A stretch of 64,000 bases of DNA from Jacaranda mimosifolia. Lineage: Eukaryota; Streptophyta; Magnoliopsida; Lamiales; Bignoniaceae. The stretch is taken from contig CM032128.1 of the NCBI GenBank assembly GCA_018894105.1, forward strand, positions 33,751,299 through 33,815,298, given 5' to 3'. A program made the translations under genes and the position numbers. The notes beneath the pieces are model-generated. The model had not been told where the DNA came from, ran no database searches, and was given only the letters and a program-made list of their open reading frames with translations. Below, one piece after another: positions 48,005 through 60,262 of the stretch; within the stretch, counting starts at the first letter, position 1; each line of letters begins with the position of its first letter.

Positions 48005-48199
48005 TTTTTTTCTAATATTAACCCCTAATAGGTAGATTCAATCAGAAGAAAATCAGAGAAAATAAACCCTAAGAGATGAATTCAATTAGAAGAAAATTAG
48101 AGAAACTTCATGTTTATGTAAAATGGTCATGTTTATTGGTATACACAACCATATCTATCCTCTCCAAAGAATATCAGACAGGTTGATCACTTATTTCTT

Positions 48200-51100
48200 T
48201 CACAAACTGATAATGACCATAAACTCCTCATTTCCCATGTTGTCCCTCTGTTCTTCTTGGATATTTAAAGCAGATTCCACGGCCGATGTCAGGCATGCTT
48301 TTATCTCAATCAACTGCAACGTATCAATGTCGCCGATTGCAGAAGGAATCTCTTGCAGATTGTTGCAATTATCCAACACCAGTCGTTGAAGCCTGGGAAA
48401 ATGTTCGCTGGACAAGACATTCCATTGAGCAACTGTTAAAAACTGCAGTTTCAAGAATCTGAGCTGCTGGAATTCGCCATCTCTTGTGTCCCATCTTTCT
48501 CCCACAAAAGCATTGGGTGCTAGTTTGAGAACTTGAAGCTTGGGCAATTCCCCAATTATTGACATATTTTCCCAAGGCAACCGCAAATTACATAGATTCA
48601 GCTTTTTGATATTGGAGGGGGGGCTAATCTTGATCATCCAGTCTTTATTCAATCTTTTCAACCCCAATGACTCAAGCCCAGTGAGAAACCGCAGATCGAG
48701 ATAACCAGTTTCGCATAAGCATTTGAGTTTGCGGAGATTGGGCGAACATTTCAACATCTCTGCATCATGTTGCGTCTCGATGCGAACGAAGGCAAGATAT
48801 TCAAGGTTATTTGTTTGGGACCTATTACAATCCTTGTCAAAAATTGCTGCATTTTCTACCCGAAGGTATCTCAACTTCATCATTTTCATTATTGCTGAGG
48901 ATATATGTACGTTCTGCGATCCAATCTCCACAAATAGAAATTCAAGGTTTATAAGGCTACCTATTGATGCTGGTATACGACTAACAGCCAAGTATCTCAA
49001 GTTAACCAGACGTTCAGCCCCAACTAAATCAATGAACTCAAACCAGCTCCCCCAATCCAACACTCTGAGTAATTTCATGTTGACAGCATATAACGATGTG
49101 TTTACATCAGGGCCCAATAAGGAGCGAACTTTACGGCCAAAAGGTAGAAAAATTTCACGTGGAAGATGCAATCCCATATTATAGGCACACAAGCGCTGAT
49201 GCATCGGGTATATTGGGGAATTACTATGAGAGAAAAAGGAAAATTAGCGCCATCATCTATCAATGTTATCAAGCAACACAATATTAATTATTAAGTTTAG
49301 AGAGGAAGATGCATAAGAGTTAGTGAGTAAACTTACTTGTCCATTAGCTTGAGGAAGTTTTCTTCTTCAGCTATTCTCAAGCACAAGTCATGCAATAGAT
49401 CATGAACAACACAAGCTTTGACTCCGCCATCTGATCTTCTTTTGGCAACTATTACCAGGCTTTTATCAATCAGCTCCATCAAATATTCATATGCTACATT
49501 CTCTGGGATCTTCTTCTCTTCCTTACGTGTGAATCCTTCGGCAATCCAGAGCCTCATCAACCTCCGAACGGGAATTTCTCTGCCTTTCAAAAATAATCCA
49601 AAATAAAGAAAGCACGGTATCAGATGATCTGGTAGATGCTTGTAACTGAGTTTCAATATCTGCATTGTGGAATTGGTTTTGTCAGAAAAAATATATGAGG
49701 CTACCCTTCCTCCCACATTTTCCCATGTACTTTCCTCCTCGTCCATAGTTGAAAGAATTCCAGCTATAACAATTACCGCAAGTGGTAGTCCATTGCAATT
49801 TGCTGCAATTTTCTTTCCAATGCATAGCAATTTTGGAGGGCAAGGTCTGTCGTGGAAAACCTTCTTCTCTAATAGCTCCCAACTCTCATCATTTGACAAA
49901 GAGGGAAGCGCATAAATTATGCCATTCGGTGGAGTCACATCTTTATTCCTACTGGTGAACAATATTCGGCTTCCATTTCTATCATTTCTGTCGTCTGGGA
50001 AACACCATTTCAAATCATCCCAAACATTTGGACTCCAAATATCATCCATTACAATTAGATATCTTCTTCCCTTTAAACTTTTGTAAATTCGTTCAACCAA
50101 ACTTTCTTCTTCCATATTCTTGATTTTTTCAAGCTCACTTCCCAAGCCTATCAGAATCTGAATCAATAGATCTTTTCTCTGATATGTTTGGGAAACAACA
50201 CACCAGGAGCGTTTGTCAAAGCGATAGATAACTAAGGGATGATTGAATAATTTCTTCACGAAAGTTGTCTTACCAATTCCAGGCATCCCAAAGATGGAAA
50301 TAATTTGCAATTGCTCTTCTCCTCCATCCAGTTGATCCAGAATAGATTTTTCCTTGTCATCAAAACCAACTACAATGTCATGGACATTAGAATTCCTCTT
50401 AGCTTGAAATGATAGTTGTTGGGTGGGATCCTTTTCAAATTTTAAGGCTCCAGTATTGTCATAGTTCTTTTTGATTTCCTGGAGCACAGTACCAATAAGC
50501 TTAATCTTGTAGATGGTGTCAGGAAGCCTCATGATTAGGTACCAGGGAGGAGCATCTCCAACCAAAAAAGAGTTAATCAGATATTCAGCTTCATATGCCA
50601 CGTCTCTAAAACGCATCACAGGTTGTTTCAATTCTTCGATCTGCGAATACCGTGCCACCTTTATATTCTTGAGCAAAGACTGTGAAATAATTAGCTCTTG
50701 ATGGAGTACGTTGATTTGGTCCTTCACATTAATAATCTGATCATCCTCCCTATTTATTAGATCCTCAAGATCATAAATAATAGAATCAACAATGAAGAGT
50801 GAATCAACAGCCACAATCTTTGGAGTTATATAACCTTGAATGATAAACGGCAGCAGATTCAAGAAGTTAATGATATTATCTTTCAAGAGGTCAATATGAT
50901 AGAACAGAGCATCCAAGGCCTTATTCAGTGTAATGGATTTAAATGGTCCATACCTGTTGAAAATGAAGGAATGCACTAAACTTGCAGCTTCACTTGCCAC
51001 TGCCTCAAATTCTGCCAAGAGATTCTGGACTTCTTGGAGCTCAATACCTAGAATTGATGTATCTCCAAGAACAATAACAAGAAATCTGAGCTCCTTTTTA

Positions 51101-51540
51101 AGACAGGCGATTTGATCCTCATATGAAATGATCAATTCTGTTTCAAGATCTAGTAATTGGTGAAGGAAGCTGATAAAAGCTGCCGCAAGTTCATTTTTCC
51201 CTATGATCTTGTCCTTGTCAGGTATCTGGCACCTCGAACAATTCCCTAAAAGTTCAAATTTTGGCACCTCGAACAATTCCTGAAGCTGAAGCGTGAAAGT
51301 CACAACATCTCTGGCGAATTTTGAGCAATTCTGAGGCTGAAGCGTGTAATACGTGAGTTGATCAAGGCCAAACTCTGTAGAGGTTGGTGGACTGATGTCA
51401 GAGTTAATGCCCTTCAATTTTGAGACATAATAACTAATAGCTGAAGTATGTGATGCAGTCCAGCTAATCCCTGACTTCCGTCCTGTATTTCCTTCAACAA
51501 TTTCCAACGGACGTTTGCCGCGGGAATTTGAATTTCCCAT
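48200..51540 (-). CDS. NLR copy C: R1-type CC-NBS-LRR resistance protein, 1075 aa
   Basis: Exon 1 is 51540-49337 and exon 2 is 49223-48200, joined in phase across a 113-bp intron with the same splice sites as copy B. The N-terminus MGNSNSRGK again fits N-myristoylation. The NB-ARC set is P-loop GMPGIGKTTFVK, RNBS-A KRSWCVVSQTY, kinase-2 YLIVMDDIW, RNBS-B GSRILFTSRNKD, GLPL CNGLPLAVI and VHD (CVVHDLLHDLC). Two differences from copy B stand out: a short DRN-type duplication just before RNBS-B (DDRNDRNGSR), and an altered RNBS-D where copy B reads LFPEDREI and this copy LFLKGREI. The LRR exon has about 12 degenerate repeats and ends EEFMVIISL. The open frame suggests a functional gene. A receptor-kinase fragment lies 40 bp upstream of its start codon. 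Confidence 0.92.
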
Positions 51541-51580
51541 TGTGTAATAACTTGGGACTCAAAATTGAGAAATGAGAGGA

Positions 51581-51860
51581 ACTGGAAGGAATTCTTCCCG
51601 TCAAGCTGTTTCCTTGCAGAGAGTCAAGTGTGTCAAGCTTTCAAACTCGGAGTAAATCTCGGGGATTTCGCCGGAAAAATAATTCCCCCCGACTTTGAGA
51701 GACTTCAATTTCTTTAACTTCACGAATTCCACCGGAAGCTTCCCGGAGAAATTATTGTGGTAAACATCGAAAACTTCGAGTTCAGACAGATTCAGCACTA
51801 TTTCATGCGGGGAAAGTGCCGTTGAGCACGTTCCAGCTGAGATTAACGAACTTCAATGAA
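51581..51860 (-). pseudogene. CLAVATA1-like receptor-kinase LRR fragment inserted upstream of NLR C
   Basis: Read on the minus strand, the 280 bp encode about three LRRs: [15 protein letters not shown], then [38 protein letters not shown] and [15 protein letters not shown]. This is the extracellular LRR type of CLV1-like receptor kinases. Two single-base insertions (near 51808 and 51617) break the frame. Comparison with unit B shows that sequence on both sides is paralogous and that this segment replaces about 60 bp of it. It is a small transposed gene fragment, not part of the NLR. Confidence 0.82.
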
Positions 51861-52120
51861 AAGCTGAATGAGTTTTGTCTTTCGAAAGGCACTTTTGAAA
51901 TGAAAAAGTAGAAGATAGAGAAAGAAAAGGACAGATGACAGCTGGAAATCAGTCCTTGGTCCCCATTTGACCTTCCCACCCTTTGCGGATTATCTGACGG
52001 CCCACGTGACTCACACATTCATGCACTCATATCTATACATGTCAGATTTGAAATAAGAATTTTAAATGGATACATGATTGGGCAACCACGTACATAGTTT
52101 CCCTTGAAAATTTTACTTTA

Positions 52121-52470
52121 CATTATGTTTGGTCTAACGATTTTTACAAGAAAAAAAAATATTAAGAAAATAAAAGAAAATAAAAATATATAAAATTACA
52201 AATTTATTTGGTTGTTAGTGAAAATAATGAAGAAACGAATGAAGAAAAGATAAGTGATGAAAGTATTAGAGAATAAAAGAGAATACTTTAATTTGAAAAA
52301 ATTCATTTTCCTCACCATTTTATGAGTAAAATTTATTTTCTTCAAATATATTATATTTTTCTTAAGTTTTTCTTTTTTTAGTATTTTTTTTACTAACCAA
52401 ATAAACAAAAATATTTTCCTTAGTATTTTCTTTTCCTTTTCTCACAAAAATTCATAAATCAAACATAGTG
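52121..52470. mobile_element. MITE, 350 bp, TSD TTA
   Basis: The left end reads CATTATGTTTGGTCTAACG and the reverse complement of the right end reads CACTATGTTTGATTTATGA. TTA flanks at 52118-52120 and 52471-52473. Unit B has the exact empty site (CCTTTAAAAAAATGAATT near 46071). A TTA duplication fits Tourist/PIF-Harbinger elements, while the CACTA-like end would fit a CACTA derivative. Confidence 0.8.
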
Positions 52471-52489
52471 TTAAAAAAATGAATTAAAA

Positions 52490-54202
52490 AGGAGAAAGAT
52501 GTAACAAATAAACTAATTCTATCTTTGTGGAAAAGCAACACAAATTTCTGGGTTCAAAGAGATAGTTTGTTTGCTATACAAAGCAAGCTCACTATTTATG
52601 AGGCTATATACAATTTATTAATTCTCAATTCACTTTAATTTCAGGATTAAAAAGTTTGTCACTCATCTTCCTGTATCAAATTTTCTGATCTAACAATAGA
52701 TAGTTCATCTATATGATCAAAATCTTGAGCCAAAGTAGCATTATCTCTCAACATGTTTGGTAGCTAGTGGAATTTGAGGAACTCCAGGTTTTAGCGACTG
52801 TAAATAGTGGAGCACCATTTGATTGATTGATTAAATTTGATGCGAGTAAATAGAAATCATCAAAATCTCCTGCTACAAGCTGAAGAATGAGATCGATCCC
52901 ATTGGTTGACAACTTTAATTTGTTGAAAAGAATGCAAAAAGAGAAACTTCAGAATATGTGATAGTAAACAGTGCGTACTTTTGTTCTTGCAATAAAATTC
53001 AATTGCCAAGGACGAATTAGTTGAGTCCAGAGAAATATGCCTCACGACACTATAAATCACGCACCAAGAAGTATAATTATGCCATTGGTCTAGCACTTAA
53101 GTTGTTGATAACAGTAAAAACCAGATAAGTCAAACATCAATCATAATTTAAAAAAGTAAATTTAGTTTGTGGTATTAACCTACTTGGAGTAATAAAATGA
53201 AGTATCGACATCCACATTATCCCTTTCAATATGAGTTATCTGTCAATCAAACAAACAGTGATAGTTAAGTTGATATAGTAGCAACACATTATTTCATAAA
53301 AAGCTTTAAGAAGTATCATAAATTTTTTATGAGGGAAAAAAACAATAGCTAAAACATATTTTTACAATATTTAATTTCATAATATAGCAATTATTTACTT
53401 TGATTGTCTTGCAGAAATGAAAACATCATATCTTTCATTCATAATCACAAACTAATATTTTTATCTAAAGTTTAAGATAACATTAATTAGTTTCATAAAG
53501 TTTTTCTAAAGTTGTATAGACACTTTAATTAAAGGCTAAGTTGTCGAAAGTTTCTTGATGTTTGCAAATAATTTCATAAATTTTGGTGTGATGATATATG
53601 ATCTTAATTAGGCTCTTAATTGGTTGCATTTTGGCACAAAAGCTAACTATTTGTTTTCATTTTTATTATCAATTAATAAAATTAAAGTCTATATTCGCAT
53701 TATAGTAATTGAAGTGCCAAAGAGCTGCTCCTTTTCCATTTTATGATAAGCTAGAAAAGCATAAGATAATTATTACAAAGATATAATTATGATGGCATAA
53801 ATTAAAAAATTGTAAATTTTTTAAATTAAATTATAATGACAAAAATTCTTTTGTATGGTATTATGTTGAGAGTCAATATTAAAGTTTCACACATATTAAT
53901 ACATGATCATCATCATATCCGAACTACATATATTAACATTTATTTATTTTTTATATTTCAAAATATCAATTAAAGATAATAGATATTAAAATGACTAGCA
54001 CCTTATATATAATTTAATATCTAATATACTTCATATGTATCATATGTTGCTTTATGATAAATAATATTTATAATTTTACATTTATCACATTCATTGTTTT
54101 ACAACTAGTCACCTTTAACTTTTTTCACTTAATAATTTGCATATTAAATTGGCCGTATCTTATGTGTTGTACCGAGTTTAAAATTGGTTGATATATACTT
54201 CT
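52490..54202. repeat. Duplicated upstream block, unit C copy
   Basis: It is paralogous to 37235-39700 and 46100-47640. It runs into the viral insert at about 54203, and its continuation appears on the other side at 60871 (compare 39671 onwards in unit A). Confidence 0.85.
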
Positions 54203-54220
54203 TCTGTCAAGAGTCTTATT

Positions 54221-55195
54221 ATGCCTTCCAAAATATAGGCCAAAGAATATTTCCAAGCTTCAGCCTTTGACCAACACTTTTTTCCTGCTACTGAGAAGGA
54301 GCAAATGGTTTCTATTGAGTTACCTTCCCATTTGCCGGAGTTATGGCTTTCAGAAGGAGATACCCATATCCGTTTTGGAGCTATAAGATTTGCTCTTACC
54401 CTTCATGGACGAAAATGTCTTCCTACTACTTCCAGAATTGCTCTTATGGATACTCGATTTTCAGACTACCAACATGCTTGTATTGGCATTGTACAAACAA
54501 CGTTGAATGCTGGAACTGTACTTGTTACTATGTTTCCAAATTTCAACGTGCCAATATCATATCCGTGTTTAAGGTCGGCTCTCAAGCTTCAAATTCAAAT
54601 CTGTGGAGCTGTTCCTATTGCTACAACTTACTCTGCAATACTCCATTATCAGATGGTGTACAGGATTCAAAATCATTCAATTGATTTTGTTTTTCCTCAG
54701 GAGATAGCCAAGGCCCTATTGATCTCTGTGGACACTAATCACATACCCAGTTGTACTTATGACCCCAGACAGTTACCAAGAGAAGAGTTGCAGAAGCTGA
54801 TTCCTTACTCGTGGATTACTGCCTATGAACAAACTCACTAGGCATCAAAGGAATCTAAGCCAATCCAGTCTACTGAGCCATCTTTTCACAAAAATCAAGA
54901 TGGAACGATAGAGATCAAGTTTAAAAAGCAGAAGGAAAAAATCGGAGTTCCCAGCTGTTTCAATCCCCTGTACTCTACTGAATCTACTATGCCAATTTGT
55001 GGATTTGATGGAAATGGAAGTCCTATCTTTGCACCTCCAGATGTTCCTAGACAGAGGCCAGCAAGAATTTCTAGGGATGATCCTTTTGTTGATACTTTGG
55101 GACAACCATCGGGGAAGTTTGATTATCTGGTAAAGTATACTCCACCATCTCCAACACCTGTGGCCAACAACTCATACTGGATAGGGAGAAGATGA
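54221..55195 (+). pseudogene. Viral movement-protein region (broken)
   Basis: The frame opens at 54221 and meets a stop within six codons (54236). The main movement-protein segment is 54305-54838, with a central block around FPNFNVPISYPCL and CGAVPIATTYSAILHYQMVY that resembles 30K-type movement proteins of Caulimoviridae. A TAG at 54839 and a TGA at 55193 interrupt the downstream part. Such proteins act at plasmodesmata in living viruses; this copy cannot. Confidence 0.75.
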
Positions 55196-55298
55196 GGGAT
55201 GCGACAATGATGAAGATTCCTATGATGAATTTTTTGATGATGATGGCATCTATCCCTCAAACAACAAGTTAGATGCAGAACCTCTCCCAAAACAAATT

Positions 55299-55970
55299 AT
55301 GATGTTTGGACCTTCTTGCTCTTTCTTACAGCAACTGAATTTTCCTCCCAAGGAAATTCATATTTCTAAATTCAAGCACTCTTGGAAGATAAAGAATCCA
55401 ACATCCCGAAAGTCAGATGGTTCTACAGTGGATATCACTGCTACGAAAGCAACACTCAACTGGCAGTCAGAAAATGCAGTAGTTCAAAATCACATGCTGC
55501 AGAAAATTGTCAAAAGCCAGGAGAGAATTAAAACCAAGATGGAGAGTCAGATTGCAGTATTAATTCAATCTTTAAAGGAGAGGATTGATACTATTCACAA
55601 TGAAATCATGAGACTCCTCCATAACTCGCAGCCGTTTAGCCACAAGGAGCAGGAGATCAAGTCGCTTAAAACCCAACTAAAATCTCTTGAAGATCAGTAC
55701 CAAAGGGATTCTATTTGGAGCAAGTCAGAACCTTCAGTATCTCCATACCTTATTGTTTCACAACCTCTTCATGGGCTGGATAATTTCAAAAAGATGTTCG
55801 GAGATTTTTCTTCATTCTTCTCTCCAGAAGAGTACAAAAAGAAAAGTAAGCCTCAAGCTCCTCAATCTTCGATGTCAAGTACTGGACCAGTTGTTTCAAA
55901 GTCCAGTGATTCTCAGCAGTTCATGATGCAGAGTTCCTCTTTCTCTAATCCTCTTACGGATTTTCTTTAA
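55299..55970 (+). pseudogene. Viral polyprotein linker with coiled coil
   Basis: It lies in a different frame from the movement region. Residues about 70-145 are rich in heptad-like Ile, Leu, Gln and Lys, with IKTKMESQIAVLIQSLKERI and KSLKTQLKSLEDQ, and would form a coiled coil. The C-terminal part is Ser/Pro-rich. The frame stops at 55968. It has no clear match beyond its position. Confidence 0.5.
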
Positions 55971-55977
55971 AAAGCAA

Positions 55978-57200
55978 TTGATTATGAAGAGGGTAAACCA
56001 AACAGACCATAGCCTGTATTCACAACAGAAGACATCAGTGATTCAGAAGATCTTCAGAGGATATTCCTTTGCTCTTTATGAATCAACTCTAGAAGATCGA
56101 CCTCCAGAAACTCCTCAAGAGCCGGTTGTAGATGATGAACCAGAAACCAGTCAACAAGGACAACAACAAAATCCCCATGTCTAGGAACCTAATAATTCCA
56201 TTACCAGTAATTCAAGGCATCTTTTTACCTTTGATGATATTCCTCCTTCCCTCTGGAAAGATAGGATTCATGAGATGACGTCTTGCTGTGTGACTGAACT
56301 CCAAAAATCAAATACTACTCTTATTGGAGCTATTAATGGGTTTACTGCACGGATGACTGGTATGTTAAAAGAATGGTGGTATGCTCTAGGAGAATATCGG
56401 CAGATCCAGGCTAGAAACTTACCAAACATTGAGACTTTCATGAATTATATCTATATTGACTTTCTAGGACAACATCAAAACAACCTAGATGCTGCCAGGG
56501 AGGAGTTCTTCAAAATGAAATGTTGTTCTTTCAAGAGAAAAGATCTTGAGAAATATTTCCAAAGGATGTCTCAGAAGTTCTATATTCTTGGCAGGATGGA
56601 CAATCTGAACCAGAAGCAAGCCTACATCAACTCTATTCCTGATTCCCTTGGTCAAGAAGCCTTAAGACTAATTGAACGAAGAGGGCGGACACTTGAAAAT
56701 GTTACTCTTGGAGAGATCTATCAATTTGTCTTCAATGCCCCGGAAAAGTTATGTAACAATTGAAAGTTTTTCAAGGAATTCTCGGAGACAAGAAAGAAGT
56801 TTTCAAAGGAGATGTGACAGAAAAGACCTCCAGATTAAATGCAAGTCAGAAAAGTGTCATTGTCCGGAGAAATCCCACAAGCATCATAGAAGATTCAAAA
56901 AGCATCACCAACAATGGAGGCCAATGAGGAGAAGGAGATTCTTTAGGAGAAAATTTTCAAAGCACAAGGGAGACAGGTGTCACATTTGCCATAAGCGTGG
57001 ACACTGGGCTACGAATTGTCCTAATAGAAGGAAGGACAAGATTCTTAAGCATATTCTTCAGCTAATCCAGTGTAATCTTGAGAATGAGGATTTGGAGTCA
57101 CTCTTTTATGAGGAAGACGAACCTTTTGAGCAGACCCTATTTGCCTTAGAAGATGTTTCTGAGGATGATTCCTCAACTGATGGCGAAGAGACTAAAGAAG
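55978..57200 (+). pseudogene. Viral coat-protein region with CCHC zinc knuckle (broken)
   Basis: An acidic segment (to a TAG at 56182) is followed by the coat-like part 56275-56760. It contains WWYALGEYRQIQ and KRKDLEKYFQRMSQKFY, typical of the capsid core of Caulimoviridae. A frameshift near 56670-56760 leads into a Lys/Arg/His-rich stretch with the zinc knuckle CHICHKRGHWATNC (56978-57019, C-X2-C-X4-H-X4-C), followed by an acidic tail. Confidence 0.75.
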
Positions 57201-57229
57201 ATCAACTTCCTATCTTTGGAATTCAATTT

Positions 57230-57676
57230 GTTGGTCTTGCACTTGCTGTACCATTCGTGCAGGTACAAATTATTCCTCAAAAGTTTGATAATCTTATTAA
57301 TGTGGTTGGTTTGCTTGATACAGAAGCATTCAGTTCTATTCTCAATCCTAGGATTCTACCTGCTCCTTTCTGAAAAAAACATCATGAGGTTTTTCAGGTT
57401 GCTAATAGTGAAAATCTAACGATTGGGTTGATTAGCAAGCCTGTTAAGATTCAATTCTTTCCAGAACTATCAATTACCCACAAGTTTCTTGGATCATCAT
57501 TACCTGGGAAGGATGTTGTTATTGGGTTTGATATTATAAAACATCGCTGGAAAAAGAAAGTAGTTCCTAAACCGGAAGGTCTTAGGTTTAAGTCTTACTT
57601 TCTTCCATATATCAAGCCACAAGATCACCTCTCTGTCCAAACTGAATCCATTCCTATGTCCAAGCAAAACTCATAA
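57230..57676 (+). pseudogene. Viral aspartic protease region (broken)
   Basis: VGLLDTEAFSS near 57310-57340 sits where the retroviral-type protease active site D-T-G is expected, but the glycine is replaced by Glu. Stops at 57371 and 57674 interrupt it, and a frameshift follows before the reverse transcriptase. GSSLPGKDVVIGFDII further on is typical of the end of the fold. Confidence 0.6.
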
Positions 57677-57813
57677 CAGATTCTTGTGCAGAATCTCACT
57701 CTGATTTCCTTCATAAATGCACAAACCCTCTTTGAAAAAATACAAAAAAATTTGTACAGTTACCCTTTAAGAAAGATGTAAATATTAATCTTATCAAAGC
57801 TAGTCATCCAGAA

Positions 57814-58582
57814 ATGCCACCTAATCAACTTGAGTTGGCTACTAAGAAATTAGCCCAACTGAGAGATAAAGGACTTATTGAAGCAACAACCTCTTCGTGG
57901 GCTAGTCAAGCCTTTTATGTCAATAAAAGGTCCGAGCAAGCAAGGGGAAAGATGAGATTGGTGATCAACTACAAGCCCCTGAATTATTTCCTTGCTGACG
58001 AAAAGTTTCCTCTTCAGAATAGGAATTACCTATTCTCCAACCTCACAAAAGCCAACGTCTTCTCCAAGTTTGATCTCAAAACAGGATTTTGGTAGATTGG
58101 AATCCCTCCTGATGATTGCTACAAAACAGCCTTTTGCATCCCGAATGCTCATTCCTTTTGGCCTTAAAACAACTCCACCATTATTTCAGAAAGCTATGGT
58201 CATAATCTTTGAGTCTTTGTTCCTAAATGCACCGATCTACATTGATGATATTCTTCTATTTTCTGAAGATATAGGATCTCATTCTTATCTTCTGAATCGT
58301 TTTGGGAAATTTGTTCGACAATATGGAATTCTGCTTTCTGAGAAGAAAATGACCGTTGCTCTGGATGAAATTGAGTTTTTGAAAATGTACATTAAGGATG
58401 GACAGTACTCTTTGCAGCCGCATATAGCTACAGAGCTTCTCAAGTTCCCGGATGATCTGGAGTCCAAACAACAACTTCAACAATTTCTTGGAGTGATCAA
58501 TTATGCTGCAGACTTTATACCAAGGTTGGCGTCAATTATAAGACCGTTACAGGAAATGTTAAAGAAAAATCCTCCAGAATAG
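57814..58582 (+). pseudogene. Viral reverse transcriptase region (broken)
   Basis: Motifs seen in order are KMRLVINYKPLN, FSKFDLKTGFW, IPFGLKTTPPLFQKAM, the catalytic YIDDILLFSED and FLGVINYAADFIP. This is the Ty3/Caulimoviridae type. A TAG at 58093 and a frameshift with a small deletion near 58140-58150 split the domain, and another TAG lies at 58580. Confidence 0.88.
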
Positions 58583-58642
58583 TCTTATACTCAAAGGAAA
58601 GTTGTTGCTACTATAAAAGCCGCTATTCAAAAGCTACCTCCT

Positions 58643-59070
58643 TTGCAGATTCCTTCAGATAGGAAGAGAATTCTTCAAACAGACGCTGGTGAGACTTTCT
58701 GGGCTACTGTACTTCTTGAAGGAAAGAATGGAAACAGAAAAGTGTGTGGATACAAGAGTGGTTCATTTAAGACTACTGAACAACATTACTACTCTACTTA
58801 CAAAGAGATTTTGGCTGTTAAACGAGGTATTGAAAAATTTCAGTTTCATCTCATTGGCTATCATTTCTTTGTGGAAATGGATATGACTGCTTTCCCCAAA
58901 ATGCTAAGTTTCAAACCTCAAAATTCCATTCCTTCTAGGCAATTACTTAGATGGTCAGAATGGTTTTCTTAGTATTCCTTCACAGTTAATCATATTAAGG
59001 GGAAGAATAATGTCCTTGCAGATCTTCTTTCTCAACCTAAACTTTTTGAGATACCCAGAAGCCATATTCC
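58643..59070 (+). pseudogene. Viral RNase H region (broken)
   Basis: ILQTDAGETFWATVL holds the first catalytic Asp. YYSTYKEILAVKRGIEKF has the catalytic Glu, and a third acidic residue lies in VEMDM. HIKGKNNVLADLLSQP closes the domain as in other Caulimoviridae. A TAG at 58970 cuts it. Confidence 0.82.
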
Positions 59071-59080
59071 TATCATCTGC

Positions 59081-60262
59081 ATGTTTTCTCCAGCACCTTT
59101 TTCAAATATTTTTGCTTTTAATGATTTTCCATTAGAAAGCCTTCCTCCTAAGCTTTTTGATCTTATCAAAACCAAAACCCTTAAGTCCAGAGCTAAGGAG
59201 CTTATGTTGAAATATCAGTCTCTTACTGTTATGAAGATTGGACTTCACACATTTGGAGGTTTAGGTTTTCACCCTAATTATCCATTCTTCACATTATTCA
59301 GTGTTTCTAATCCTTTCCATCTCATGTTTTCCAAAGAATTGCTTTGTCTACTTTGGTACATGCTTGAACAATAGAAGATTGCCGTTGAATTCTCGATTGA
59401 GCAATCTATTAAGTGGGTTGCGGAACTTCACAGTGGATGGTTTGATGATTACGATGAGAATCCCTGTGCCAGAGCGTTCCTTGAATGGTTCTATCCTTTA
59501 TCTACTTGGATGAGATTGTTTAAGGGGATTCAAATTAAACAAATTGAAAAATCTGATCCAGGAATCTCTGTCATTTTTATTCTTTTCAAACAAAGTTCTC
59601 CTCATATTCATAACTTGCCATACTTCTATTCAGTCCAAGAATATGGTGTCTTTCCTTATCTTCTTAATAAGAATTTCTATGAACACGGATTTGAGATCAG
59701 AGAGCTTCAAAGAAAAATGGCAGAACAGAATTCTGTAGTTCCACCACAGATCTGGCCAAAGTTTGAAGATGACGCTCCATGGGAACAAATGCCAATTAAC
59801 TATGCCATTCAACTTCAGAATGATGTCAGAGCACATTTTGAGCAGTTTTTTACAGAGTTCAATAAGACTACACCAACCTTCATGTGGGGTGTTTCAAAGA
59901 CTTATTTTAATTCTAACTGAAACTCATTATCTCATAATAAGTCTCCCCAAAATGTTGCTGTTACGGTTCCATGTTCCTTTCCAGTTGTTACTCCATTTCC
60001 AGTTGTTATTTCTTCATCAGTTTCATCAGACCAAGGAAAAGAAAAAATTGACGTTGTTTCTACATCAGCACTATCAGAAAAAGGAAAAGAGAAAGTTGAC
60101 GAAGACATGATGATTGACTCGTAGGACCCATATGAGCTAGAAAGTCAGTGGTTGGAAAAAACTGAAATTCCTGTTGAACTTGATAACTCTCTGAGTCAGA
60201 CTCCACTCCAGAATACATCAACCGTGGTTTTTGGCCCTTATCCTGTTGGCTTTTTGGCTTAG
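59081..60262 (+). pseudogene. Viral C-terminal tail region of unknown function (broken)
   Basis: About 390 codons continue in the RNase H frame with stops at 59372, 59918 and 60122, and a last TAG at 60260. The part up to 59920 looks globular (aromatic-rich, with PPQIWPKFEDDAPWEQMP). The end is Ser/Thr/Pro-rich. No function is recognised; such tails follow RNase H in some plant pararetroviruses. Confidence 0.55.

Noticed and set aside
54343..54684. 113-codon frame overlapping the viral movement region
   Set aside because: It is out of frame with the movement protein, and its cysteine-rich look comes from the overlapping reading frame.
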